A stretch of DNA of 64,000 nt from positions 62,001 through 126,000 of the forward strand of contig JBAZTO010000001.1 in the NCBI GenBank assembly GCA_041661865.1, written 5' to 3'. Under the pieces are notes generated by a model. That model ran no database searches, was not told the origin of the DNA, and was given only the letters and a program-made list of their open reading frames with translations. The DNA comes from JBAZTO01 sp041661865. GTDB taxonomy: Bacteria; Planctomycetota; Phycisphaerae; SM23-33. This document shows positions 51,319-58,775 of this stretch, piece by piece. The position numbers and the translations under genes were made by a program. The first letter of the stretch is position 1. The number at the start of each line of letters is the position of its first letter.

Positions 51319-51545
51319 TCAGCGAAACTGACGAACCCCGCCGGCTCTCCCACATCCGGGAGGCCACCGTGGTCGGCTATGGCCATGACCACGACAGGAA
51401 CCCCAACCTCACGTTGAAGCTGCGCGACGGCTCGTTCATCTCTGTCGGCTTGCCCTGCGTCCGGTCGGCTATGAACTGGCCGCTGGAATCGAAGGTCATG
51501 CTGCAGCTCATCGTCGTGCCGAAGGACCGCGATGCGCCTCGTTGA
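51315..51545 (+). CDS. Small beta-rich protein
   Basis: A 76-residue protein with an OB- or SH3-like strand pattern (ATVVGYGHD, LTLKLRDGSFISVGL, KVMLQLIVVP). Starts in an ATGA overlap and overlaps the next gene by 14 bases. Function unknown. Confidence 0.55.
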   Translation: MISETDEPRRLSHIREATVVGYGHDHDRNPNLTLKLRDGSFISVGLPCVRSAMNWPLESKVMLQLIVVPKDRDAPR

Positions 51546-51879
51546 TCGCAAGACCTTCCTCTCCTTGCCGTCCGGCACGGTCTACGCCTACGGTCGGCCG
51601 CACGCCTACAGCGGCTGGCAGGTGAAGCTCGACACCTGTCCCAATGGCCGGGATTGGCTGTTCGACGATCTCGGTTACGGTGCGCTCGACAACGAGAGCA
51701 CCGGCGACTTCGTCGACAAGATGGACGCCATGCTGGAGAAGGGCGCCTCGTTCCCGATGGAGTTCCACCAGACCGATCGCGACGGCTGCTTCAGCGAGGA
51801 CGACCTCTACGTCATCATGGAGCGCGCTGACATCCACCAGCTCATCGAGCGGCTACGGGAGTGCCTGCAGCCATGCTGA
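51532..51879 (+). CDS. Unknown acidic protein
   Basis: A 115-residue protein starting MRLVDRKTFLSLPSGTVYAY, with a strand-rich first half and an acidic helical end (DIHQLIERLRECLQ). Function unknown. Confidence 0.6.
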   Translation: MRLVDRKTFLSLPSGTVYAYGRPHAYSGWQVKLDTCPNGRDWLFDDLGYGALDNESTGDFVDKMDAMLEKGASFPMEFHQTDRDGCFSEDDLYVIMERADIHQLIERLRECLQPC

Positions 51880-52130
51880 TCGCCTGGCTTCGCGAGCGTC
51901 GGCACCGGGCGTTCATGCGCCGAGTCCGGGAGCTCTACCACTACATGCGGGCCGAGACCAACGACAAAGGTCTCGACCTCTGGTGGGGCGAGACCCTCGG
52001 CTGGGTGAAGCGGTGGCGCCTGTACCAGCGCCACTACAAGTCCCTCTTTCAACGCTACGATCGGGAGATGAACCAAGATGAAAAAGAACTGGCCAGTCAA
52101 CCCTACCCCAAGTGCACCCCTGACGGCTAG
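51873..52130 (+). CDS. Small basic protein
   Basis: An 85-residue protein starting MLIAWLRERRHRAFMRRVRE, very basic and helical with several Trp and Tyr. It overlaps both neighbours (7 and 53 bases). Nucleic-acid contact is plausible but unproven. Confidence 0.5.
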   Translation: MLIAWLRERRHRAFMRRVRELYHYMRAETNDKGLDLWWGETLGWVKRWRLYQRHYKSLFQRYDREMNQDEKELASQPYPKCTPDG

Positions 52131-52419
52131 GCATCTCGTCATCGACGAGTTCGGGCCGTTCAACCTGCGCGACTGCAAGAAAGCTCTCATGCGTCTTCTC
52201 CGCTCTGCTACCAAACCCAAGAATCGCCACGTCCTCGCCGAGGACATCCTGAAGAAGGAGATCGAACAGAAGTTCGCCTTCAAGAAGGCGGCGAAGCCCC
52301 TGATCGCCTACCTCAACAAGTACCATCACCCGCACACCAAGGTGATCGTCGACCCGACGTCGGCCGAGATCCTCGAGGGTGCCGGCTCCGTCGTGACCGC
52401 CGAGTTCGTCCGTGATTGA
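52078..52419 (+). CDS. Unknown basic protein
   Basis: A 113-residue protein starting MKKNWPVNPTPSAPL. It has basic helices (KKALMRLLRSATKPKNRH) and a C-terminal mixed region. Its AAGATG context overlaps the preceding gene. Function unknown. Confidence 0.55.
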   Translation: MKKNWPVNPTPSAPLTARHLVIDEFGPFNLRDCKKALMRLLRSATKPKNRHVLAEDILKKEIEQKFAFKKAAKPLIAYLNKYHHPHTKVIVDPTSAEILEGAGSVVTAEFVRD

Positions 52420-52735
52420 GACCATCCCCAAGGAGCTGCGCGATGCGATGCTGGTCGCGGCCGATTGCGGCATGACCACCGTTGAAGAAGCCGTGCGCAA
52501 CGCTGACCTCCACTGCCAGCAGTTCATGGCCTACGACGACATCCCCGAGTACCTCAAGAAGCTCTACGCCCAGTACCGGGCGTGGGGCGGCGGGCCGAAG
52601 ATCCCGGACGAGATCATGCGTGTCATCGCCGAAGAGGATGAGGAATTGAGCCCGGCTGACATCGCGCTCGCGAAGGACGCGGACGAGAAGCTGCTTGCGG
52701 CCTTCAAGGCCACGGAGGACGAGCTGTGCAAGTGA
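52412..52735 (+). CDS. Unknown acidic protein
   Basis: A 107-residue acidic, helical protein with a GTG start 8 bases inside the preceding gene. The C-terminal half is Glu/Asp-rich (VIAEEDEELSPADIALAKDA). Function unknown. Confidence 0.6.
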   Translation: MIETIPKELRDAMLVAADCGMTTVEEAVRNADLHCQQFMAYDDIPEYLKKLYAQYRAWGGGPKIPDEIMRVIAEEDEELSPADIALAKDADEKLLAAFKATEDELCK

Positions 52736-52905
52736 ATACCAAACCGTTCATGGTCCCCAACTTCGTCACCCTCGACCTGGCTGGCTGCGTGCACGAGGAG
52801 CCTACGGTTCCGCTCAAGGCCGTCGACGCCGAAACCCTGTCGAAGATGTGCGACGAGTTCCGCGCCGCCATCTTCAAGAAGGCCGGAAAGAAAGACCCCA
52901 AGTGA
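52732..52905 (+). CDS. Tiny protein between GTGA overlaps
   Basis: A 57-residue protein with a GTG start (NTKPFMVPNFVTLDLAGC...) coupled by GTGA overlaps at both ends. A beta segment is followed by a basic helix (DEFRAAIFKKAGKKDPK). Function unknown. Confidence 0.55.
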   Translation: MNTKPFMVPNFVTLDLAGCVHEEPTVPLKAVDAETLSKMCDEFRAAIFKKAGKKDPK

Positions 52906-53252
52906 AGACCGAAGATCTCTCCGCCCTCAAGGCGCACGTCCGCCTGTCCATCCTCAGCGCGCTGCGAGATGGCCCGCTCACCCGCAGCGGAATCGCGCAG
53001 CGGGCGAACCTTGAAATCACCCAGATCATCCGCTATGCCCGTGAGCTGATCCGCGAGAGACTCGTGGCCGTGGAGAAGATCTCCAAGGAGAAGAAGCTGC
53101 GGTACGAAGAGCAGCACGCGATGCTGCGCGAGGTCTTGGCCGGCCGCAAGCCGCCCGAAGCTCTCGATGCCTACGCTGACTGCACGCCGCCCACGCTCCA
53201 TCTCACCGCCGCCGGCCGCAAGGCCATCGAGGCCGTCAACCGCTATGCCTGA
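52902..53252 (+). CDS. Winged helix-turn-helix regulator-like protein
   Basis: A 116-residue protein with a GTG start. Residues about 10-55 read as a winged helix-turn-helix (VRLSILSALRDGPLTRSGIA, then QRANLEITQIIRYARELIRE): a first helix, GPLTRSGIAQRA as positioning helix, and a recognition helix, followed by a VAVEKISKEKK wing. The C-terminus contains LHLTAAGRKAIEA, a segment common in ArsR/MarR-like regulators. Likely a DNA-binding regulator of phage or host genes. Confidence 0.65.
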   Translation: MKTEDLSALKAHVRLSILSALRDGPLTRSGIAQRANLEITQIIRYARELIRERLVAVEKISKEKKLRYEEQHAMLREVLAGRKPPEALDAYADCTPPTLHLTAAGRKAIEAVNRYA

Positions 53253-53577
53253 GACAACCTGTCTGACTGCTAGAGACATTCGTGTTGCTGGCAGCATGGT
53301 GTGGTTCGAATATCACTGCTGGGAGTCGCCCAAGTCCGGCGACGCCGAGCTGTGGTACCGAAGCCACCAACGCGTCACCATTCTCGGAGTTGATCCAGAG
53401 GGGGAGGTTCCAGAAGCTGGGTCTACGTTCAAGAGCCGCTGCGCTGACGCCGTGCAGGCAGTCTACAAGATCCAGTTCAGCGATGGCTACATCGACACCG
53501 CATTCGAGGATGAGCTCCTCGATAGCCAGGACGAGTTCGAGCGTCCTGATCCTCCGGCTCGTGGGGCTCAGGCGTGA
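53245..53577 (+). CDS. Unknown small protein
   Basis: A 110-residue protein starting MPETTCLTARDIRVAGSMVW, beta-rich with several Trp/Tyr and an acidic end (FEDELLDSQDEFERPDPP). Overlaps the preceding regulator-like gene by 8 bases. Function unknown. Confidence 0.6.
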   Translation: MPETTCLTARDIRVAGSMVWFEYHCWESPKSGDAELWYRSHQRVTILGVDPEGEVPEAGSTFKSRCADAVQAVYKIQFSDGYIDTAFEDELLDSQDEFERPDPPARGAQA

Positions 53578-54005
53578 CTCTGCTCTCTATGCGAATCCCC
53601 ATCAGCGACGGACCCCAAGGTCGCGTGGGTTACCTGTTCTTCCGCGAGCTCGAAACCGGCGACTGGCGGTTGAGCATGAAGGAGCATGGCGAGCACGACT
53701 CGACCACAGGCAAGGACCACACCGAAGGCGTCGAGGCTCTGGCCTCGGCGCTCGAGGGGTTCGGCAACAGCCGGGTCGAGCTCTACAACAAGGTCATGTC
53801 AGCGCTGATCACGGCACCGATCTATCGGCCAGGCTTCCGTGGCAACTATCGTCGGAAGATCACGGCAATGGAGAACGTCCGATACCACAAGAGCCGCAAC
53901 ATGCTCGTCACCACCTGCCAGCAGGTCGGCGACAAGCTGCGCGAGTTCAACTGGCCCGTCCCGCATGCGCGCAAGCTCAATGACGGGACCGAACTGAACT
54001 TCTGA
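53574..54005 (+). CDS. Unknown protein
   Basis: A 143-residue protein with a GTG start in a GTGA overlap. Beta-rich first third (GRVGYLFFRELETGDWRLSM), then helices. Function unknown. Confidence 0.6.
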   Translation: MTLLSMRIPISDGPQGRVGYLFFRELETGDWRLSMKEHGEHDSTTGKDHTEGVEALASALEGFGNSRVELYNKVMSALITAPIYRPGFRGNYRRKITAMENVRYHKSRNMLVTTCQQVGDKLREFNWPVPHARKLNDGTELNF

Positions 54006-54014
54006 AAGGACATC

Positions 54015-54497
54015 ATGAGTTCTTCCGCCCATTGCCTGCTGCACGGCAAGTACACGACCCTGGGCCTGGCCACCAAGCGACACGCGTCGTCCCGGCCTTC
54101 GACCAAGGCTGCGAAGCCGAAGCTGCCGGTCGACCCGGACAGCCGGCCCAGCGTGCTTGCGCGCCTGGCGATCCGGGCGCGGCGCCGGGCGCTCGTGGAT
54201 TCAAGCAAGAACCTCGAGCGCATGGAGACCGAACGGCTCGGTGTCCGGCAGAGGATCAGCGACCTGGCGTACCAGATCACGCTGCTCAACAACGCCAACT
54301 ACCAGGCGACTGGTCCGCGTGGCTGCCCAGTTGCTGAGATGACCTTCGACCAGTCCACGGCCTATGCCCAGCGCGCGGCCCGGAGCGAGCAGATGACCAC
54401 CGAGCGCAATGCTCTGCGCAGCAGCCTGCGTACGCTCACGTCGCAGATCGCCCGTGAGAAGGGGATGTTGCGCCGGCTGCAGGCCAAGGCCTCGTAA
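54015..54497 (+). CDS. Basic coiled-coil protein
   Basis: A 160-residue protein with a basic N-terminal 65 residues and two long charged helices (about 70-100 and 120-155) that probably form a coiled coil. GAAAGGA precedes the ATG. It is the last gene of the small-gene series and is followed by two hairpins. Function unknown. Confidence 0.6.
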   Translation: MSSSAHCLLHGKYTTLGLATKRHASSRPSTKAAKPKLPVDPDSRPSVLARLAIRARRRALVDSSKNLERMETERLGVRQRISDLAYQITLLNNANYQATGPRGCPVAEMTFDQSTAYAQRAARSEQMTTERNALRSSLRTLTSQIAREKGMLRRLQAKAS

Positions 54498-54508
54498 TCG
54501 AACAAGAA

Positions 54509-54530
54509 ATCAGTACCCGCTGGTACTGAT
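54509..54530 (+). terminator. Hairpin downstream of the small-gene series
   Basis: A perfect 9-bp stem ATCAGTACC-CGCT-GGTACTGAT, 11 bases after the stop at 54497. It lacks a T run, so it may be a processing or protection hairpin rather than a terminator. A true terminator follows at 54559. Confidence 0.45.
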
Positions 54531-54558
54531 ATTAGGGTTCATGCAGACTCTAACGCAA

Positions 54559-54601
54559 AGCCCTGGGCGTCTGCCCAGGGCTGGTCGTTGATCTTCTTTT
54601 T
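54559..54601 (+). terminator. Rho-independent terminator of the rightward block
   Basis: A perfect 10-bp stem AGCCCTGGGC-GTCT-GCCCAGGGCT is followed by TTGATCTTCTTTTT. It ends the plus-strand series and faces the end of the minus adhesin gene at 54612. The T run merges into TTTACCTCGGGCG, an orphan copy of the class A promoter core pointing into the antisense of the adhesin gene. Confidence 0.85.
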
Positions 54602-54611
54602 ACCTCGGGCG

Positions 54612-57029
54612 TTAGACCGCTGCGACCCCCTCGACCGTGCCGGTGATGACCTTGGTGTGGGTCGAGGGCGAAATCTGCCAGGCGCCCCCGGCGTTGGCCA
54701 TGCAGAACGTCAGGCCGTCGACCTCTGTCCACTGGTCGACCGCGCCGCCGAGATCAGTGTAGAGCGTAGCGAACGACGAAAGGTTGGCTGAGGTGTGGAC
54801 CTTGCCGGTAGCACCACCATCCGTCGACCCGATGAAGTAGACGTTGCTCGTCGGAGACCAGAAGATGGACCGGCCATTGACCGCGACGAGTCCGGTATCG
54901 ACGACAGCCCAGGTCAACCCAACGTCAGCCGTCGTGAGCACGCCGATGTGTCCATTCGACAGGCTAGTGACCGCTGCCACGCTGCCGGAGGCCGACTCGC
55001 AAAGGTCAAACACCGTGGCTGACAGGCCGGTGAAGCGGACGGGCCAGGCTGAGCCCGGCGAAGGCAGCGCATTGGTATCGACTGAGGTGATGATGCCGCT
55101 GGTGTAGCCGACACCCGACTGGCCGAGGGCGAAGATACGGCAGACGCCGCCACCAAGGGAGTGGACGTGCACGCCGTAGGTGAAGGGCGATCCGCCGTAC
55201 GGGGTGTGGCTGACCCAGGTCGAACCACCATCGAGCGAAATGTCGATCGAGATGCCCCAGTTCACCACCGCGACCACGTTTCCAACGGCTGACACGCGGC
55301 CGTAGCTCGCCATGGCGTGCCCAGTGAACGTCCAGGTCACACCATCCAGGCTCGAGTGGACCGTGCCATCTGTGCAGGCTGCGAACCACTTGGTGCCACT
55401 CCAGCAGACGCTACCGAGGGTCTTACCCGGGATAACAGCAAGCGGCGTCCACACGCTGCCAGCGTAGAGGTTGGGTGTGAGGGAAGAGCCGACTGCGATG
55501 GCCCGGGCGGCTGGGATCGTGATGGTCAGCGGCGCCGACCCGGTGCCGCCAGCATTGGTCGCAGAGATCGTGGCGTTGAACGTGCCAGCCTGCGTCGGAA
55601 CGCCGATGATCTGTCCTCCCACAGTATTGATCGTGAGCCCGTCTGGCAGACCTGTCGCGCTGTACGAGGTCGGGCTATTGGTCGCGGTGACCTGATAGCC
55701 AACGACAGTACCAGCCAGACCAGTGAGTGTCGAAGCGCTGGTGATCACCGGCGGCCCGACGGAGATGGCGAACGTCAGCGTCGCGCGCCCCAGGCCGCCC
55801 CAGTTCGCGGCATCGCAGTTGACGAGAGTCGTTCCGGCGGCCGTCGGGGTGCCAGAGATTCGGCCGGTCGATCGGTTGAGGCTGAGTCCTGCAGGCAACG
55901 TTCCTGCGACGTCATAACCCGTCGGGTTGTTCGTTCCCATGATGGTATAACTGAAGGGGACTCCGGTCTGACCGACCAAAGCAAGTGCACTGGTCACTAC
56001 AGGCGGCTCAGGGTAATCTGCGCTATACGGCGGACGGAATCCGAAGCTGTAGTCGTTCGCCGTGATGAAGGTATTACCGAAGGTGACGATGCTCTCGGTG
56101 TAGTAACCGACTGACGGGCTGTGGTAGAGCCGCTTCATGCCAAGCAGGCGGCTGGCGAAATAGACGTACCCGCCGATGTCCATGATGTGGCTGGCCACAG
56201 CGCCCAACGAGGCGACCTCGGTCCAGGTGGCGAGGTCAGACGACAGGAAGATGCGTCCCGTGGCCCCAGCGCCGAGCACCCATTTCGAGAGCAGGTTGGA
56301 GTAGTAAAGATTGTTGTCGAAGCCGTCTCCCGTCGCAGGCAGGTTGTTGACGATCTGCGTCCAGGTTTGGCCGAAGTTCGTCGATTGATAGATGGCCGCC
56401 GGGTCGCTCAGCGTGAGTGCATAGAGCACGCCATTGCGATAGATGAACATCGACGGGATAGACGGACAGGTGTACTTCGCCCAGCCAGCGCCGGGGTTGT
56501 GGATGTCCTGCAGCACAGCGACGTTTGTCGGGTAGTTGAGGTATCCGACGATGACCTTGTTGCCGATCACAGCCAATGCGCCGTACCACTGCGCAGCCGG
56601 CTCCGGGCTCGCAGGGTTCGTCCAGGTCATGCCGCCGTCGGTCGAGAACAGGAAGTTCAGCGGGTGGGTGTACTCGGCGCCGAAGACGACGTTGTAGCCG
56701 TCATTCTGGAAGGCATCCGCGTAGCCAGTTCCACCGATGTCGAGGGTGTTTCGCTTGGTCCAGTTGATGCCGTCCGGGCTGGTGTAGATGTAGGACTTCC
56801 AGCCGGCCGGGGCCATAATCCAGTGATCCACGCACCAGATCGTGCTGCCCATGCTGATGGTCTGGCCATCGATGGTGTAGATCGGCGAGATGAACTTCTC
56901 GACCGATCCATCGGCATGCAACCGCTTCTGATCCGTCCAGTCGTCGGCATCAGGCATGAGGACCTGAATCAGCCCAGCGTTACGCTGGACATGAAACAGA
57001 GCCGCCAGCGTCGCGACTGGAACGCCCAT
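54612..57029 (-). CDS. Tail adhesin with Asp-box propeller and Ig-like domains
   Basis: An 805-residue protein. After an N-terminal anchor (MGVPVATLAALFHV) come Asp-box-type repeats of a beta-propeller (STDGGMTW near 127, NFGQTW, SSDLATW). Two Ig-like He_PIG domains follow at about 345-510 (GLPDGLTINTVGGQIIGVP; LPAGLSLNRSTGRISGTP). Then come more Asp-box-like repeats (SLDGVTW, SLDGGSTW, TADVGLTW). Such propellers occur in sialidases and sugar-binding proteins. Catalytic residues were not identified, so it is called an adhesin. The anchor resembles that of the BspA-repeat protein at 30117, suggesting both attach at the same place on the tail. Confidence 0.7.
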   Translation of the reverse strand: MGVPVATLAALFHVQRNAGLIQVLMPDADDWTDQKRLHADGSVEKFISPIYTIDGQTISMGSTIWCVDHWIMAPAGWKSYIYTSPDGINWTKRNTLDIGGTGYADAFQNDGYNVVFGAEYTHPLNFLFSTDGGMTWTNPASPEPAAQWYGALAVIGNKVIVGYLNYPTNVAVLQDIHNPGAGWAKYTCPSIPSMFIYRNGVLYALTLSDPAAIYQSTNFGQTWTQIVNNLPATGDGFDNNLYYSNLLSKWVLGAGATGRIFLSSDLATWTEVASLGAVASHIMDIGGYVYFASRLLGMKRLYHSPSVGYYTESIVTFGNTFITANDYSFGFRPPYSADYPEPPVVTSALALVGQTGVPFSYTIMGTNNPTGYDVAGTLPAGLSLNRSTGRISGTPTAAGTTLVNCDAANWGGLGRATLTFAISVGPPVITSASTLTGLAGTVVGYQVTATNSPTSYSATGLPDGLTINTVGGQIIGVPTQAGTFNATISATNAGGTGSAPLTITIPAARAIAVGSSLTPNLYAGSVWTPLAVIPGKTLGSVCWSGTKWFAACTDGTVHSSLDGVTWTFTGHAMASYGRVSAVGNVVAVVNWGISIDISLDGGSTWVSHTPYGGSPFTYGVHVHSLGGGVCRIFALGQSGVGYTSGIITSVDTNALPSPGSAWPVRFTGLSATVFDLCESASGSVAAVTSLSNGHIGVLTTADVGLTWAVVDTGLVAVNGRSIFWSPTSNVYFIGSTDGGATGKVHTSANLSSFATLYTDLGGAVDQWTEVDGLTFCMANAGGAWQISPSTHTKVITGTVEGVAAV

Positions 57030-57032
57030 GGA

Positions 57033-57461
57033 TCAGATCTTCGTGCCGGCCATCGAGTAGGCGCTACCATCGATCGCGGTCTGGAGCAGCGCGCACCAGG
57101 GCACGGTCGCACCAGCCTCGCGGTCGTCGGTGACCGTCACACCCGGGCCGCCCACGAAGAGGCAGCTGTTCCGGGCCACCATGCCGTATCCCAGCACCAT
57201 GCCCGCAGGCACGGTGAAGGTAGGGACGCTGCTGCAGATCAGGCTCTTGCCGTTGTCGAGCGCCGTCAGCGCTCGACTGGCATTCTCGATCGAAGGCGTC
57301 CCAGCGCCCGTCGCGGCCAGCACCTGGTCCGGTGTGTTGGCAGCCACCGCGGCCTGGCCGGCGGGGCCGATGGCGGTCTTGGCCGGCTCCTGGGTGTTGG
57401 CATCGCCACCCACCAGGAAGGTCGGGCTGTTGTTCGGGACGCCTGACGGGAAGTCGACCAT
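57033..57461 (-). CDS. Small fibre-associated protein
   Basis: A 142-residue protein starting MVDFPSGVPNNSPTFLVGGD. The N-terminal 60 residues resemble the start of many fibre proteins (low-complexity, Gly/Ala/Asn, then a strand with TPSIENAS), and the C-terminus is beta-rich. CAGGAG lies 9 bases before the ATG. It is the first gene of the two-gene adhesin operon read from the minus promoter at 57512. Confidence 0.65.
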   Translation of the reverse strand: MVDFPSGVPNNSPTFLVGGDANTQEPAKTAIGPAGQAAVAANTPDQVLAATGAGTPSIENASRALTALDNGKSLICSSVPTFTVPAGMVLGYGMVARNSCLFVGGPGVTVTDDREAGATVPWCALLQTAIDGSAYSMAGTKI

Positions 57462-57484
57462 GGGATAGCTCCTGCGCTGGCCAT

Positions 57485-57512
57485 AACATACGCCCAGGCT
57501 GGTTTTGAGCAA
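57485..57512 (-). promoter_or_regulatory. Sigma-70-like promoter for the adhesin operon
   Basis: On the minus strand: TTGCTC (57512-57507), a 16-base gap and TATGTT (57490-57485). A start of transcription near 57478 would give a leader of about 17 bases that includes the CAGGAG ribosome site. It is closer to host consensus than to the phage motif families. Confidence 0.4.
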
Positions 57513-57573
57513 TCGAGGCAGATCAGCTGGCGAGCGATGTCAAGAAACCCGCAGAATCGTGGAGAAAGCCTGG

Positions 57574-57601
57574 TTGACTGTGCAGTTTCGTGCCGTATTT
57601 T
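57574..57601 (+). promoter_or_regulatory. Sigma-70-like promoter, divergent
   Basis: TTGACT (57574-57579), a 16-base gap and TATTTT (57596-57601). This is the best host-consensus promoter seen in the window. It fires away from the adhesin operon towards a short terminated segment and the 64-residue gene at 57767. Confidence 0.6.
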
Positions 57602-57607
57602 GCCGAC

Positions 57608-57684
57608 CAAGCAGTAGGCAGGCCCTTCCCCTAGCTAGACTCACGAGTCACCCCGGCCCCACAAGGCCAGGGGTGTTTCGTTTC
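57608..57684 (+). ncRNA. Possible short RNA or attenuator
   Basis: The promoter at 57574 would start a transcript near 57608. About 40 bases later comes a terminator-like hairpin (CACCCC-GGCC ... GGCC-A-GGGGTG, 57649-57675) followed by TTTCGTTT. The product would be about 75 bases and also contains GACTC-AC-GAGTC. It may be a small RNA, or an attenuator in the leader of the next gene. A second fold follows at 57698-57735 (GGGCAT with ATGCCC, enclosing CTTGCC-TAGC-GGCAAG). Confidence 0.4.
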
Positions 57685-57766
57685 AGGCCCTCCCCTTGGG
57701 CATGCAAGAAGGCCTTGCCTAGCGGCAAGATGCCCCAGGCGGTAAGCCGTGCCCTGGAGGACGACC

Positions 57767-57961
57767 ATGGGCTTCATCAACGACATGCTCTACAAGTTCG
57801 GACCCCGGACGCAGAGCGAGCACAGAATCCACGACGCCTACGATCGTGGCGAGATTCATCGCGAGACGCGCAACGATGCGCTCGATCAGAACCGTCGCTT
57901 CAGCGAGGCTGCCAGCCGCCTGACCGTCGCCGACTACGAACGGGTCTACGGTCGGCGCTGA
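57767..57961 (+). CDS. Small charged protein with structured leader
   Basis: A 64-residue protein starting MGFINDMLYKFGPRTQSEHR, helical and highly charged. GGAGG lies 6 bases before the ATG. Upstream is a host-like promoter and at least two hairpins; a 59-base hairpin follows 17 bases after the stop. It stands alone between minus-strand genes. A single small gene with host-type promoter and its own control structures may be expressed early. Function unknown. Confidence 0.6.
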   Translation: MGFINDMLYKFGPRTQSEHRIHDAYDRGEIHRETRNDALDQNRRFSEAASRLTVADYERVYGRR

Positions 57962-57978
57962 CGATTCTGACATGGGTA

Positions 57979-58037
57979 GGCGGCGTCCCCCGCGGCCAGA
58001 CCACGCTCACGCGTGGTTCCCCCGCGGGAGCGCCGCC
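57979..58037. repeat. 59-base compound hairpin
   Basis: Three nested arms: GGCGGCG (57979-57985) with CGCCGCC (58031-58037), CCCGCGG (57989-57995) with CCGCGGG (58022-58028), and ACCACG (58000-58005) with CGTGGT (58012-58017). Very GC-rich and no T run follows. It lies between converging genes and may block transcription both ways. GGTGACATC is repeated twice just after it. Confidence 0.7.
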
Positions 58038-58078
58038 CGGCCATGGTGACATCGGTGACATCGGTGGCAGCTCAAGCC

Positions 58079-58255
58079 TCACAGATCTCCCCGGCCCGGC
58101 AGCAGAATCAGCTCACACTCCGGGTTCAGCTCATCTGGCCGATACTCGTAGAGCAGCCAGTTGCAGCCGTCGCGGCCCCATCCAGCTCCGCCATCCATCT
58201 CCGGCTGCGTCAGCGTTCCCAGCTTTACAAGTCGGTTTTGCCACGCTTCAGCCAC
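58079..58255 (-). CDS. Small protein downstream of hemerythrin
   Basis: A 58-residue frame with a GTG start overlapping the hemerythrin end by 31 bases (AEAWQNRLVKLGTLTQPEMD...NWLLYEYRPDELNPE). The composition is protein-like with aromatic and acidic residues, but no ribosome site is clear. Function unknown. Confidence 0.4.
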   Translation of the reverse strand: MAEAWQNRLVKLGTLTQPEMDGGAGWGRDGCNWLLYEYRPDELNPECELILLPGRGDL

Positions 58256-58659
58256 GACACGAAGCAGGCGTCGCCGATGCCGCGTCCCATGATGTGATCC
58301 CGCAGCCATGCCCTCAGTGTCTCCACGATCAGCGGCTGGGTCAATCCGCCAGCGATCACAGGTCTACCGGGCCGGCTGCCGCTGCCCACGCGGTTGGCCA
58401 GGTCCATGCACCGGGACACGATCCGCTGATGGTCCGCGACGTGCTCAGCCAGCCGCGGGAACCCTTCGGCCAGCATCATCGCTTCCTCATAGGTGAAATG
58501 CACCCGGCAATAGAGCAGCATGGCCTTCACGATCGACGCGACCTCGACCGGATCCATGGAGGGCTTCTGCTCCGCGACGTCCAACAACTGGAAGAGGAAT
58601 GCGTGCTGCGCATCCAGCTGGGGGTCGCCCAAAATGAGATCGTTGGGCAAGCCACGCAT
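58225..58659 (-). CDS. Hemerythrin-like protein
   Basis: A 144-residue protein with the four-helix hemerythrin ligand pattern: His19 (LDAQHAFLF), His54 and Glu58 (HFTYEE), His73 and His77 (HVADH), and His122 (RDHIMG). The length fits bacteriohemerythrin (about 135-150). These bind oxygen at a non-haem di-iron site for sensing, storage or delivery. The usual bridging Asp at His+5 is Gly127 here; an Asp occurs at 130. So the iron site may be altered. The gene is alone on the minus strand with no ribosome site. A phage-borne copy could adjust host oxygen or iron handling, or protect against oxidative damage. Confidence 0.8.
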   Translation of the reverse strand: MRGLPNDLILGDPQLDAQHAFLFQLLDVAEQKPSMDPVEVASIVKAMLLYCRVHFTYEEAMMLAEGFPRLAEHVADHQRIVSRCMDLANRVGSGSRPGRPVIAGGLTQPLIVETLRAWLRDHIMGRGIGDACFVSWLKRGKTDL

Positions 58660-58739
58660 GGGGAGAGGGGTAGAATATCTGCCCCCTCGCTCAGGCCAAG
58701 ACCCTGGGTGCGGGGATGGAACGATTGGAACACTTTCAG

Positions 58740-58769
58740 GTGAAAAGTAGGGGTTCTTTCGGGTATAAG
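58740..58769 (+). promoter_or_regulatory. Class C phage promoter, probably leaderless
   Basis: GTGAAAA (58740-58746), a 17-base gap, then TATAAG (58764-58769) and AAGGGT before the ATG at 58776. With normal -10 geometry transcription would begin at the A of the ATG itself. Confidence 0.6.
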
Positions 58770-58775
58770 AAGGGT

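Noticed and set aside
54612..57029. Sialidase enzyme call for the Asp-box adhesin
   Set aside because: Asp-box repeats are present but the Arg triad and Tyr/Glu catalytic residues of sialidases were not identified.
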